From Aquila chrysaetos chrysaetos (taxonomy: Eukaryota > Chordata > Aves > Accipitriformes > Accipitridae), in the NCBI RefSeq assembly GCF_900496995.4, contig NC_044011.1, positions 9,022,041-9,086,040 of the forward strand: 64,000 nucleotides of DNA, given 5' to 3'. Below, in pieces: positions 22,404 to 35,213 of this stretch; positions within the stretch are counted from its first letter, which is position 1, and each line of letters opens with the position of its first letter. The translations under genes and the position numbers were made by a program. The notes beneath the pieces are model-generated. The model saw only the letters and a list, made by a program, of their open reading frames with translations. It did no database searches and was not told the DNA's origin.

Positions 22404-24700
22404 GCACTTCTACTGCTCACCTCCACATGTCCTACCAATTTTGAGCTACAGCCCTCTCCCCTCAAAGGCCCAGAGATGCAATCACATATTATGTCTAGGT
22501 TGGTTCATATTATTTTAGGGATTTTTCTAAGACACATTTTCATTGAGCTAAGCAACTCATGCAACTAGTTTTCCCTTTGTGTGCTCTGATAATGATTTTT
22601 ACCTAGCAGCAGCTGGGAACCAATAGATCTGATGTCTTTCTGGAGAAGCTTCTGTTCCTAGGAAGGTCAATCATCAAACAGGATTCATTTTTCACCTGAG
22701 ACGAGAGATGTTGAGGTCTTATAGATCTGTATGGTGCTAAAGTTTTGCGAATAGCAGAGAACTAGCTTTCAGTAATTACCTCTCCTTTCAGAAGGAACTG
22801 CAAAGACATCTTTGATTAGACTGTATTTATTACACTGGTAAAAAGAAAACAGAGTAGAAAACAAGGCGGCAATTAGGAGAAGCTCCCTTTGTTACCTGAA
22901 ACATAACAGCAGTTTAGATATGTGGCTTCCATTTCTGTGGTTTGGGACATCATAATTATGAGTGGAAGAGACCTTTTTCAATGAAATATTTTGTTGCTGC
23001 TGAAAACCAGCAATACCCTGTAAATCAAAACATCTGTAGGAATGCAGAAATTTCAGCTACCTACCAATGGAAGAGTAGGAACCTGCCAGAATCAGTGCCA
23101 AATTGCCGACACAGGACCCCTGCAGACCATTTGGTCAAATGCTTACTGAAGCAAGGCAAGACGTCTTCCAGGCTCCCCAAGGCAGAGCCCTGAGACTAAG
23201 CCCAGACTAAGTCAGTAGTCCTTAAGAGGGAGATGGGAGTCCCAGGAGCTTTGGACTCCTGTCCTGCCCATCATAAAGTTGGCAGCTCAGAGACTTTAGC
23301 TGAACCAAACCCCAGCCCTGGATTTGGATGCTATGCTAAAATTCTGTTTCCAAGTTTTCAGACCTGTTTTTTCAGATTTTTCATTCCACAAATATTTCAA
23401 AAAATCTGCTTCAGTCCAGTACAGATCTTTTTCCTCTCCCAACTATCCCAAAGGATGGGAAAGTACAGGTTTCATTTCAGCTCTAAACACAATGCAGTCT
23501 TTCGCTTTACTAATTTTGCACTATTTCATAAGTCATCCTTAAGCAGCTTGCTCTAGAGGACTGTTGCCAGAGCAGAGTCCTGCATCATATTAGTAGTACT
23601 CTTAGGATCTTCATGATAGTGCTGGATAATAGAAAACTAATGGCAAAGGGATATAACATAAAGGCAATATCTCCTTGTTTATGAGTGACTTCTGGCTTGC
23701 CTGAGTACCAGCATCCTATTCTTCAGAGGTCCAGCATAATGAAGGCAGCTGTTTGGTAGTTTTTCTCCTCTTTACACCATTCCCCCAGGAAAGGCAGAGC
23801 TAGAATAAATTGAATCACAACATTTAGGCCTTGAGCTGTAGAGCATGATTGGAAAGGGAAAGTAAAGTAAACCTGATGCTTACCATCAGGTACTGCTGCC
23901 AAAAGAAGGAAGCGGGAAGAAAAACCGTGCCAGGACTTTTCTGGCTTGCTTACTGCAAGGGAAAGATCAACCAAAGTTACATGGAGGGGCCCAAAAGCCA
24001 TTCATCATCTCTACATTTTAGACTTGTCTGGCAGGACAAAAATGAGAACAGAAGACATGACCACACCATGAAACTGCCAAAGCAAAATCCTAAAGCAAGA
24101 GAAACACAGCTTTTTCAAGTTTTATTATTAAATGGACCACACTTGCAAAGCTTTCCAAGAACCCAGGCCACATAGTATGTCATCTCAGATCAGAGTTTCT
24201 GATGAATCTGAAGACTAACATAGGATCTTTGGTCAGATCCTTGTAGTAATCACTTGGTGCTTAGTCATAGTTTCCCATCCACAATCAGACAAAGGTTAGT
24301 ATATTACCTAGAATTTCCTTGAAAAACTTATGAATACTCCACTCTGAAGTGTGGACTGAATGAGAGGAGGAAACAGGCTGCAGTCCCACACCCACCCACC
24401 TTCTAGTTAGCCCTGCTTCTTGGGGCACTCCTGTGGTACTGACATGAGCCTATTCCAGGCCCATAGTCACGCAGTTCCCCGTCTCAGGCTTCGGCTCTGC
24501 TATACTCACCATCTGAGATGATGCAACCAGACTAAAATCATTGCATGAATATCCACCTATATCGTATCCATAATAAAAAAAACACAAAGTTTATCTAGTC
24601 ATGTGCACTTTCCAGTTTTATATTAGGCCCACAAACAGCTGAGCTGCCTGAGAGATTTCATCAAGGGTAAAAGCAGGAGAGAGTAAGTAGAAAGCTTTTC
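22404..24700. other. Non-coding stretch
   Basis: No gene, RNA gene or clear transposon. Open frames reach 108 codons (23849-24175, plus) and overlap a reverse frame of 92 codons. Neither resembles a known protein. Confidence 0.6.
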
Positions 24701-24716
24701 AATATAGTTATAGGAT

Positions 24717-24732
24717 ATGTATGTATGTATGT
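24717..24732. repeat. (ATGT)4 microsatellite
   Basis: Four exact ATGT units. They lie just outside the candidate SOX/POU enhancer. Confidence 0.9.
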
Positions 24733-24734
24733 CC

Positions 24735-25045
24735 TGCCACAATGTAATTAAAGCTTAAGAGGTTCATAAGCCCTTGTTATTAGAAATTGCATTAGCATGA
24801 CAATAGTGACTCACTTCTTCCCATGCCATCCAAGCATTAAAAACTGTGGGTGGAGGTATTTATAAAAAAATATTTTACAAATAACTATTAGGACTATTAT
24901 TACCCTGAATAACTGTAAAGAGCACAATGGGTTCTTATTATTCAATTGATTAAGAGTCACAAGACAAAGGAATTAACATTGTTAAAGGACTTCTCTCTCA
25001 TTAATAAGAGAATCAAACTGTACAAGATGTAGGAAAGACAGTGGA
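24735..25045. promoter_or_regulatory. Candidate enhancer with SOX-POU composite site
   Basis: At 24791-24805 the sequence ATTAGCATGACAATA has the layout of a SOX:POU composite read in reverse (octamer variant ATTAGCAT, one spacer base, then ACAAT). It matches 12 of 15 positions of ATTTGCATAACAATG. The same 300 bp holds further SOX-like cores (ACAATGG near 24924, ACAAAGG near 24964, ACATTGTT near 24976) and TAAT/ATTA cores including CATTAATAAG near 24999. It is complex, AT-rich and free of recognisable repeats. This grammar is typical of neural-progenitor enhancers bound by SOXB1 and class III POU factors. No conservation test was possible. Confidence 0.42.
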
Positions 25046-27470
25046 AACTGCTGAATGGAATTTTATTGAATTCAAAACTTGTAAGAAGGTAAGCATAGCA
25101 AGTGGAAGAGCATTAGAGTAATTCCAGAGGCCAGCAGAAGCACAGGCATACACATAGAAACTGTGTATTTAAAGAGACATTTTTCATTGAATGAACATTG
25201 CTGTTTTACACCTGCACTGACATCACTAGTCAGCCCCAGCTCATTAATCCCCTGGTTCAGCTAGGAAGCAGCCATACCATTGCTCCTCAGTAGGCACCAT
25301 GAAAACAGAGATGAACAGAGACCACCTAGTAGACAGCCAAAGAGCAACCATTAAAATTAGCAATTCTGTAAGTGTTTCCTATAAGGAGCTAAAATCTCCT
25401 TTTTTTGCCAACATTATTTTGAAAGCCTAAAATGGAAACAGTAATCAGTAGATGAACCTCTGGCAGCCACACTTACCAACAGGCAAACCCATGTTCAGTC
25501 TTCCCCCATATAATTGTTCCTTGCTGGAAATGATTTGATCCCATAAAAGTTTACGATTACCATGATAGTGAAAAAAATCCTAATGAGATCTAGCACAGCA
25601 TAAACAACTTCTTGCTAACTCTTCTCATTGATCCTTCAACTCAGAGGTAAGATCAAGTGCTGGCACCCAGTTGTGCTGCAGCAGAGCACTGGTGTGTAGA
25701 AACAGGGAAACAGCCCCTCAAAGCTTGAGGAAAGGAAACCCCTGCTTTAGGTTTCATTATGAGTAAAGTTAATGGAAAAAAGATCAGATAGGCATTTGTC
25801 CATCCAGTCCTGTATGTTATTAAATCTGATGCAATATTCTAGGACAATACATTCAAGGTGTTGTGGATACAGACTCATATTTCAATCCTATCACATTTAT
25901 CCACACACAAAAGACCAAAATTACTCTTCCTGCTAAGATAACTATGTTAGATGATACAAAAGGAAACTATCCGAGAGACCACATGGTTTTACCTCTCCTT
26001 TCCTGCCTGTATTGGACCTTATACAAAATGATCTCTTGTCTTTTCAGAAAGGCAGTCGGTAGGCATTTAGAGGTATACAGCAGAGGAAGCAAGGAGCATA
26101 ATAGTTTCATACAATACTTATTTGGTACCTAGCAGTGGGCATATAAAGGGGATTTGATGGGCAGATTTACAGGCAAAGCAGCAGCAATTCAGAAAGCTTT
26201 TTCAAATGCACTGTATATATAACAAACATAATTGAAGTTTTCAGAATTTTTTGTTTCTGTCCCTAGCTCAGTGCCAGAGTTTTTGGAAACCACCTTCATA
26301 AACCAGTCACAATTATTTTAATTAAAAGTGAAAACAGCTTACAGTATACAAACACGTGGTAGGTAGCAAGTGCACCTACAAGATGATTAGTATCTCTTCC
26401 TCAGCATTCTACAAAATCCTACTTTTATAAAAAAAAAGCCCAGGAGACAGACATAAAATGAAACAATTCATTCAGACATAACACACAAGATTTTGGGGGA
26501 AAACCCAATGTTATGTTTCAACTCTGCAAGCTCCACATATACACACAAAGCACATTAAAACACTATATTTCCAGCTAATACATTTTGGTACCACCACTGC
26601 CAAAAGTTCCTCCCTCTGTAGGGGTTTGTTGACAGCACCGCGTGCCCTTGCTTAGCCACACCTGCTCCCAAACTAGCATTTTTTTGGTTTTGTTGCACCC
26701 AGTTTGCACAGGACCAGCTGAGGCAAGGGTAAGTCCTCCCCCTTCACAGGCACGGGAAGAGCAGCAAGGGACAGTAGTGCCTGTAGACAATAAAAGCCGT
26801 CATGCTACTTCAGACTAAATATCCGGCTCAAGTACTTCCCTAAACTGCTATAGGAAGATCCACCCATACTTCTCTGAAAATCCTAATCTCTGTGCCATGT
26901 TCTGTCCTTACTCACACTCAGTGCCAACCCACAGGCAAGTTTATCGGTATTTTTCACTGCTACTCTCCACTGACATGTTTCTGCAATCCTAGGCTCTTCC
27001 TTTGGGAAAGGAGAAAATCCACCCAGAGGGATCCCAGAAAGTCAACTGGGTATCCAGCTTCACAGTACACATACAGGAAAAAAAACAGGATGAAATCTGT
27101 TGGACTGTCCTCTCAACTCTGCCTCAGATGTATTGGGGATACCAAGGAAACCACATTCACTGCCTCCATTTCCACTCCTGTGATTCAAGGATGTTACCAC
27201 TGCCCAACACCATAAGGTTACGTGAGGTTGTTCAGTATACGTATGATACTCCAGATTTTAAAATGGAAAGCTGTATATAAGTGCAACCTATTAGAGTATT
27301 ACCAAAACTGAACTCAAACATCAAGGGAATGTTTTAGTGGAAAAGAAATGAAAATCATTTCTCTTTGTTCTCTAGATTCCAAGATATGAACAACACTGTC
27401 AAATACCTCTAGAAAATAACATTCAGTGAAGAAATAAAGGCTCCCTTTTGTGAAGGCTTTCATTATAAAT
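25046..27470. other. Non-coding stretch
   Basis: No supported gene. Several AT-rich, moderately complex parts could be conserved, but nothing specific stands out. The open frames (at most 107 codons at 26892-27215, plus) lack family resemblance. Confidence 0.6.
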
Positions 27471-27720
27471 TCATTTTATTCTGAGTCAGTAAGACTCACA
27501 AGTCTTTCCTGGGTTTTGTTTGCATGCTCTTAGAATTGTTTCCCTTGCTGTCATATTCCCTCTTGCCAACACAGTAAGAATAGAAATCCTAATGCACTGC
27601 ATTACAAACTACCCAGCTTTATTAGGTTGCATAGACATTACCACAGATTTAATCTATTAAAGCCATTAGTATCTGCAAAGTATGGAGCAATTATCATTTT
27701 CTAGAGCTAGAGAACAAACA
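27471..27720. promoter_or_regulatory. Weak candidate regulatory element
   Basis: A complex AT-rich stretch with TGAGTCAGTAAGACTCA (an AP-1/MAF-like TGAGTCAG and its partial inverse) near 27482-27498, TTTGCATGC near 27520, and repeated ATTA/TAAT cores between 27588 and 27692. There is no simple repeat or transposon signature. It is listed because its motif density exceeds the neighbouring DNA. Confidence is low without an alignment. Confidence 0.22.
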
Positions 27721-28580
27721 GAAAAACAGTGTTAAGATATATAAATAAGACAAAGTAGAAATCGGAATACTTCAGGGCTTTCCAGGGTGATTGTATATTA
27801 ATCAGGTTTCCTGTATCTCTCTTCCATTCCTTTGCACTTCCCCTCTCTTTTTCCAGTCTCATGTAGTCTTTCTTCCCTCACTTGTCCTGTCCCAGAGACA
27901 AGATTCAATTACAGAGAATATAAAGAGAAGTTTTTTTGAGGCCAGACGACTAACAGGTCTCTCAGGACTGAGGGTACTGTCTTCTCTACCACAAAGGAAT
28001 TGGGTGGGGAGAGGATGTTTGCTTTTTTTATTTAAGCTGAGATAAACTTGCAATAGTTACCTTGCTGTAAAATGCAAGGGGCCACAGGTGCTTGCAGGTT
28101 TTATTAACAGCTAGGCAAGGTCAGCACTATTCTAGACCCCAATGTTTCAACCTCTGCTATTTCACCTCCTAGTAAAACCAAAATGCCTTGCTGTACCCAC
28201 TGCCCTTTCATTGTGTGACAGCCATGGTACAAGTTGTCCTATGTTAAAAAAAAAAACCAAAACTTCTTTCTTGTCACTGAAGACAAAGTACATTATTCTG
28301 CCTAGTGACAGCTTTAAAGAGCTTCTACCTAACCAAGCTCTGTAAGCACAGGGTTTGCCTACAGCATGCAGATTGCCCTGCAGAGGGTCTCTGGCACCCC
28401 CTCAGCTTGAGCCAGCATCAATAAATACTTAGCTGGATTGGCACTCAAGCTTCCCCAAGGTGCACGTCTAATCATGGCAATTCTCTCCCCTTTGGCTTTT
28501 CAGCCTTTCTCACTATTTATAAAAAAAGTCTCCACCAAAAAGCAGGATAGATATGCTTCATATTTAGTGACAGAAAAACC
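27721..28580. other. Non-coding stretch
   Basis: Short overlapping frames only, none protein-like. No RNA gene or transposon is recognised. Confidence 0.6.
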
Positions 28581-28582
28581 TC

Positions 28583-28624
28583 AACAGGATCAGATAAGCA
28601 TGTAACAGGTTCAGATAAGCACAT
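28583..28624. promoter_or_regulatory. Tandem 21-bp repeat with two GATA-factor sites
   Basis: Two 21-bp units (28583-28603 and 28604-28624) differ at few positions, and each contains AGATAAG (28592-28598 and 28613-28619). AGATAAG is a full match to the WGATAR consensus, and the exact 21-bp offset puts both sites on the same helical face. It could equally be a random short duplication. Confidence 0.4.
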
Positions 28625-28699
28625 GGGCTACCCACCATCCATAAGAAGAGAGCTCCTCAGGTAATGGACTCTCTCAGAAATACTAGCCCTACTGAAATA

Positions 28700-28745
28700 A
28701 ATGTCAGAGCTCACAGTGACTTCAATAGAGTGGCAATTTTACCTT
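28700..28745. repeat. Possible ancient amniote repeat fragment
   Basis: AGCTCACAGTGACTTCAATA followed by GAGTGG recalls the widespread amniote phrase of the type CAGTGACTTCAATGGGAG. It is too short and worn to assign to a family. Confidence 0.25.
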
Positions 28746-30235
28746 CCCTAAATTGCCAAAAATTACAAAATTGCAGTGAATATCCTTGAGAATAGACAGT
28801 CCAGAGATTTCAGGTACTTTTGTTTAGTCAAGTTATCGGTACCTCATGAAGAGGCTTGGCCACAGCTTGTAAGTACTTTTGCTTTAGGTAAAAAGGAGCA
28901 CACAATAAGAGACATAGTCGTTAACTTCACTGTAAAAGAGAAATATTTTAGTCAGAATTTAAACAGTGCTCAAGTAACTTACTTTGTGTGATCGTGGTCA
29001 TCCTCCCCAGATTTTTAGGTGCTGCCTGTGCTGACAAATACATTTTCTTCATCTGCTTTCTTCTTTTCCTCCCTTCTAGCAAACTTTTGGATAAATTTGA
29101 AGTGTGACTTGACTTGGGCTACTGTTAAGAGAACTGGACTTAAAAACTCACTACCATACAACATCGCTTTAAAAGGAATCTTTAAAAGATGTTCTACAGC
29201 TACTGCCAATTTTTCAAGACAAAGGGTTATCTCACATGCCTTATTGCCTGAAGTAGAAAAGGCTTTTTTTGTGAAACCCTAGGAAGAAGTACTGTTGTTA
29301 TATGAAACACTTAATAACGATAGCTTCAAATGCATCTTCTCTAAAAGCAAGCTGGGAGGCTGCACTAGAAGGCAGGTTTGCTCCAGCTCAGAAGTCCCAC
29401 TCCCCTTTGGCATAACCCTCAGGACAGTAGAAATTACTCTTTCTATGAGCTGATTTGATGTAGTGTGTAAAAAATTTTTTACTTCAGTTTAAGAAGGGGG
29501 GGAAGAATATCCATGTGCTATATTTTATAGTTCACTAACATTTCTTCAGGTGAGGAAAACTTTCAACTACCAATGACCTTACTAGCAGCTGTTGGCAGTT
29601 ACTAATGGATGACAGCAGTAAGAAATAAAATAAATTTAAAAAAATAATAAATGGGCCTTTATCGTAAGGGGAACTTTTCATTTTAAATGCAGTACCTTTT
29701 GGAATTATAAGTGACTTGGCCATGTTTCAGGATTAATGAACACTCACTTGTCAGGTTCAGTATGTCTATATATCGTGCAGTTTACTGAGATGATGCAATC
29801 AAAGTTTCCCCCCTTGAGTTTGGAATGACCCTTTAAGGGCTTAAGAGAAGTTTTAGAGAGAGAATTAAATTCACAGGTGTGCCTATAAAATTAAACTGCT
29901 GCTTCTTGATAGACCCATAACTTTTCTGAGACATTGAGCTTCTGCAGAAAGATTACAGCCTGACCCAAACAAAGCAGTGACTGTAAAAACTGTGAAAGGT
30001 ACCACAAAACAGAAGAGTGCTCTTATCAAAAATTGCATAATCTTACAAGAAGCTTGTATCTAATTGTAGACACAGCCAGAAAAATGTTGATGGAACATTA
30101 TACTCAGAAACACACAGGCATGAGAAAATGCAAGCTTTCTTCTCCTGGATGTCTAAACACCAAAGCACCTGGTAGACTGTGGTCATAATCTGACTAGTTA
30201 AGTTTTTATGGGTTAATATTATTTTCTGAAATATC
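28746..30235. other. Non-coding stretch
   Basis: AT-rich DNA with low-complexity A/T tracts near 29470 and 29625-29650. Frames are under 90 codons, with no family resemblance. Confidence 0.6.
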
Positions 30236-31835
30236 ATTTAAAGAAGGGCAGAAATAGCTACTCAGCTGTTGGGGCCAAGCTCCTTCCCTGCAGGACTACA
30301 GCGATGTACTGCGTAGCTGAGGGACCAGCCCTCAGGACAGCAAACCCTGCTGTCCTCCAGCCCTGGTGCTCACCAAGCAACTTCACAAGCTTCTGCAGCT
30401 TGAGGCTATCCATGTCCTCAAGCAGCATGAGCAGAGGGCTCAGGTGCCTGCTTTAGCTGGAGCCAAGTAGGGACCTTCCACCAAGAAAGCTGCAGGGATG
30501 GTTATTCTGGCTGACGGGCAGTTGGGTGCACTGATAACTTCTGTTGGATCAAATGGGCTCAGAAGTGGGTACTTCTTTACGCCACTCTCTCTCTTATACT
30601 GTTAAGCCAGCTGCCAACTCTGGGTGCACAGCAGGGCTGTGGGCCAGAGAGTGACCCTGATGGCAGCACTAGCTGCTACCTGTGCCAGTCTGCTTCCTCC
30701 CTCATGGGATACCAGTGACACAAGAGCAATGGCTGAACAGGACACATATCTTTTACCAAGCTGTCCAAGCTTATAGTCTAATCAACCAGAGTCAACTGAA
30801 ACTGGTACCAATGTATGTCACCCTTTCCCTGGGCTGAAAACCGTGGTGGTACAGAAAGAACGACGCACTGAGTCTGCTCCTGAATATAAGCCAACACATC
30901 TAAATATTAAATGACCTGGCTCTATGTACCAGAAAATCAGAAGCAAGGTTAAATAGCAACATGGGTGTATTCAGAGAAAACTGAGATAATGTATGGATCA
31001 AATTCCTTCCTTTCTTAGCTCATGGTCACTTATTGCAGAAACAGCTATACAAGGTTAAAACATTATTTGCATGCTTAGCATCAGTTATTGTGCCCCTGCT
31101 GAAGGTCCAAACTGACACAATAGACTGGGCAAAATAGACTACAGAGACATTTCTCAGCTCAGCCCAACCAGGCTAGCTTCACTCACCATTCAGAAGCAAC
31201 CAAAGTACCCCAGGGACCCAACACAAGCTCACCAAGAGACTTTCCCAGACTCCTCCATCAGCTCACCTGTAAGCTTGACAGCTACCTGCTGAGGAACAGT
31301 AACAAATAGCCTAAGGATGGAAAGACCACAAGTGGGCCCAGCTGTTTCCATCGTTACTAACAGAGTTACCTCAGGTGAGAGACCTATTGCCACCTGTGGC
31401 CACTGCTGCCTATGCAGAAAGGCAATCGGCTTATCTGTTACAGTTAAAGAGGCACAATGCACCCAGATGGGGCTGCCCCTCCATGAGGGGTGGGTAGTGC
31501 CTACGTAGGCATCTTTGCTTTAGTATGAAGAAGTCTGTAGAATGGGTTCTGTTGAGTTATAAAGACTGATGAAAAAATACACTGTTGGCAGAAACCGCTA
31601 GGCTCTTACAAACGGGGGGGGTGTGTGACAGACCTGTGTCTGAAGCCAGCGTGCAGACGTGGCTTCGTCTTCTTCCTGTCGCTACTGTGAGATTTCCTAT
31701 GCAGTAGTTTTCAGAGAGGAAAAGTTGGGTAAATGCTATAGACTGAGGCAGACATTCATCCGTCAATAAAAAAACAAGTCCACAGAGAGCAAAACTACAA
31801 AAACCAAAGGCGACTGATGTTTTGACATAGCAGTA
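30236..31835. other. GC-richer non-coding stretch
   Basis: 30240-30740 is distinctly richer in G+C than the surroundings, yet without a long frame or recognisable transposon. An ATTTGCAT octamer is at 31065-31072 and a G8 run at 31614-31621. It may be a transcribed non-coding exon or old mobile DNA, but nothing decides between these. Confidence 0.45.
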
Positions 31836-31837
31836 GT

Positions 31838-32850
31838 TTGGACGGCTGCAAGGCTGTTTCAGGCTGGCCTGTCTCCGCTGTCATGCAGACTGGTGAACGC
31901 CTCCTCTCCTCTTCACAGCAAAGCGACCTAGCCCCAGCAGTGCCGCCAGCCCATGCCGTGGTCCTGCGGTGCAGCCGCTGGCCCTGGCATCCGTCGGCTT
32001 TCCTCCAGGACACCTCTGCTCGTCCAGCAGGCATCTGTCACCCACGGCCCGACCAGCACCGTGTTTCTGGCAGGGCTCTGCCCAGCTGCCTCCTTCCACC
32101 AGAGGAAGGAAGGAGTTTCCCCAGATTTCGCTTGCTCTGTGAGATTAATGCCAGTGTGGGACAGATGCTGTGCTTTTTGGCTGGCTGGGCTGTTAACCCT
32201 TTGCTGTTGTGTTCACTCATCTCAGCTGCTTTTCCTCCCACTTTTGGAGATGTCAGTGTTGTCTGGGCTTTCCTGGACAAGGCTGGTGCCTGCTTCAAAT
32301 AGCTTTGAGCTGTCTTACATAGGTGGAGAGGTGTCCTTCTGGAAAGCGAATGTGCAAGTGTTAGTTGTACCGGTGAAAAGCCCGCTGCACTGTTCATTAA
32401 GCTACTCATATTGCTGCCAGTGCTGCCAGGGGATGCTGTGCTGGGGCTGCAGCCTTCTGCCACCCCCAACAAGCATTAGCATCGGTAGTTACCCTCCCGT
32501 TCCAGCCAAGCAAAGTCTAGGCAAACTCTTTTTCCTCTCCACTTATTTCAATGCTTGTTCAGGCCTGTAGAGGTATTTCCCTGAAAGTGCAGGCTTGGAG
32601 CTGCCATGTCTTTCTCACGCAGACTTCTCACAAGGTGATTTGGGAAGGGTCTCGCGGATCTTTGGGCCGCAGCATCAGCACCTTAGTGAGGTTCCCAGTG
32701 TGCTCACACCTCTCACCAGTGCTGTTGTACATCAAAGCATGCATCGCGGTGTCAACTGTGTGTGCTTTTTCAGCAGCAAGGTATGCTTAGGCTTTTATGT
32801 CTGCTGGTTCATTTCTAATAAAAAACTGAAATTCTGGAAAAAGCGCATGG
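31838..32850. other. GC-rich patch with overlapping long open frames; not called as a gene
   Basis: Forward frames of 154 codons (31838-32302) and 205 codons (31953-32570) and a reverse frame of 144 codons (32038-32472) overlap here. Three unrelated frames being open at once is what low stop-codon density in GC-rich DNA gives, and none matches a family I know. An AATAAA hexamer at 32817-32822, with a GT-rich phrase about 20-30 bp downstream, could end a transcript. A non-coding RNA exon is possible. RNA-seq would decide. Confidence 0.4.
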
Positions 32851-32859
32851 TGTAGGAGC

Positions 32860-35160
32860 TCGGATCTGGGACTGAGTCCAGCACTGGCTTTAGAGGACAC
32901 AAGTCGTGAGGGATGTGTCATATTAGTAGTTTGCAGCTAATGGGCTGGCAGAGGCTGGGAGCTGTGCTGGCTCATTGCCTGGGGCCTGTGGAACTGCTCA
33001 GGTAACAGCCTCCAACGTCTCGGCCAGCAGACCTTGACGGTTTCTTCATCCAGAGGTAATTGGCTAAGGTTTCCACAGCGCACCAGCTTCATTCATAGGT
33101 ACGGTCATCCCCTTTCTTACCTCAGTTGTTTAATGTCTTCCTTGGATCACAAAAATACCTGTGTCGGTGCCCTAGGTTAATGCCTACCGCAAATTTCTAA
33201 AGGGTAGTAACTGCCTCTCTGTATCAGGCACAAGCAGAGCAATAAGCACTGGAAGAAAACAAACAGAGCAGGCAAGAGAAGAGTGTCTGACTGTCCTTTG
33301 GGCAAAAGGATGCCAAAGGAAATCCTTTCCATTCACAAGGAAAACATCATGGGAGTGACAAGTGACAAGTTGTCCCACCAGCTTATGTCAGAACCAAATC
33401 CAGCAGAAAGGCTGCAACGCAGTGTAAAACACATATTCATTACAGCCTGGCATTAGCAAGCAGGAAGCGCTGATTCGCCACCCAATTCAAGCCAGCAGGG
33501 GATAGTAAAAAGGTTACAAATTATAAAGGATGAAGGGAAAATAGCAAAGCAATTGCAGGAGACTCTGCTCGCTTTGCCCTGCATAAAAAGAGTAGCTTAC
33601 AAAACTAAGGAAAGCAGTATTTAGCTTCAGCATGAGAGCCTCCTGCAGCAGACGAGGAAAGAGCACCATTTGATGAAGCTGAGGTCAAAGACACGGCCAA
33701 GCCAGGCTGTGTTGTACAACAGCTGACGGACAAGGAAGTAGCAGGGCAGACGAGGAGGTACCGTGGCCTCTGGCTTTCTGGAGCCCTGACTCACACGGCC
33801 AGGTACCATTTATACCTGACCCAGAAGCTCTGTATCCACAACGTCTAACACTGATCTCAAACATCTGGATCCCGCAAGAAACCATAACACCTGTCATCGC
33901 AACCCTAGCTTATTTCTAGAAAAACAGCATGCTTTAGGCATGGAAAAGAGACAGACGTAAGCATAAATCTCCTTATTCTGAAATATGTTCCTGATCATTA
34001 GGCAGTTCCTATTGCCTAGCAGAGACCCAGGTGCCTAGGTGAGATTATTCAAATGAGGGAAAATTTACAAGTCGCAGAGCAGAGGTAGCTCGTAGGACAG
34101 AAATGCATAGCCTTTCTTTCCCTGCACAGTTTACCTGGTCTGGATGCAACACCATAACTTTTCTTCATTAGCTTACCTTTCACTGCCTCCAGTGCAAATA
34201 TTTCGTACACCTAAGTTGGTTAGAATTCTCTTGAAGATACAGTCCTAAATGTTTGTGGCTAATTTCTTCATTAAAGTGCCTGGCATAATATGACAGCCAT
34301 TCTTGGTACACAGCGAAACATTAAGTTCCTAATTTTCCCATTTTTCTGTTCTCAAAACTGTTTCAGTTCACAGAGTTTGTCTGCATTTTCCATTCCAAGC
34401 TCAATGAAAACAGACTGTTGCCTTCTAGAGAAAATGTTTGTCGGTTCTTCCAGTAGGGAGAACCTGTAGTTCACCTGTTAACGGGAGATGATTTGCTTCA
34501 TTTATCTTCTTAGCTGCAAGAAGCATTTGACGATAATGTGGGAAGCTTTTAAAGTTTAACTAGGGTGAAGAAGGCAAGAAAAAGCAGCATGGGTCACAAG
34601 CTGCCTCACAAACTATTGTGCCCACGCTTTTAATGGCTCTACTCGAACAAATACAATACACCAGGAGAAAAACAAAAGTGTTTTTTCCAAGGTGCTCAAA
34701 ATTGATAAAATCACCCAAAAATTCAGCAAGAATTTCCCAAATATTCTCTTTGAGACGTTCTGGCTCCGCTTCTCCCTTCTTTTTCCATTTCTTCCACAGC
34801 TTTTGGCTTGCCTGCAAAGGGAAACTGCAACACCTCTGCATCAAAAACATGATCAGCTTCTGCTCTTTCTTCTTAAGCTACAGCAGCTGGTTAAGCACCT
34901 AAGAAGCAAAAACCACCCAAGAATCCACTGTTTGGACTTGGCTGGCAAAAATAGGGTCCATCCCCCAAGTCCAGACCTGGGCACAGACATCTTAAAACAT
35001 CCACAGGATAATGAGATCTTCAGACTATGAATTTCTCTCAGGAATCATTTCTAAAGGGTGGAAAACTGCACATTACAAATAACAGAGGTTTGCTGCGTTT
35101 TGTATAAATCAGTTTCCTGTCACAGGTTTTCCTATTTTTATTAGTATTTTTAAACTACCA
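32860..35160. other. Non-coding stretch
   Basis: No supported gene. At 34560-35030 two forward frames (94 and 112 codons) and a reverse frame of 96 codons overlap in pyrimidine-rich DNA. A weak MIR-like phrase near 32857-32910 was not sufficient to call. Confidence 0.6.
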
Positions 35161-35213
35161 GGCGTGAAAGTGGCAGATCCTAGTTTGCAATTATTTTTTT
35201 GGAGCTAAGTTTT

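Noticed and set aside
31953..32570. 205-codon forward open frame, the longest in the window
   Set aside because: GC-rich context with open frames on the other strand at the same place. No recognisable domain, no splice or promoter context, and the cysteine/leucine-rich composition follows base bias.
32857..32910. Possible MIR 5' half (GGATCTGGGACTGAGTCCAG)
   Set aside because: Too diverged and without the downstream middle block.
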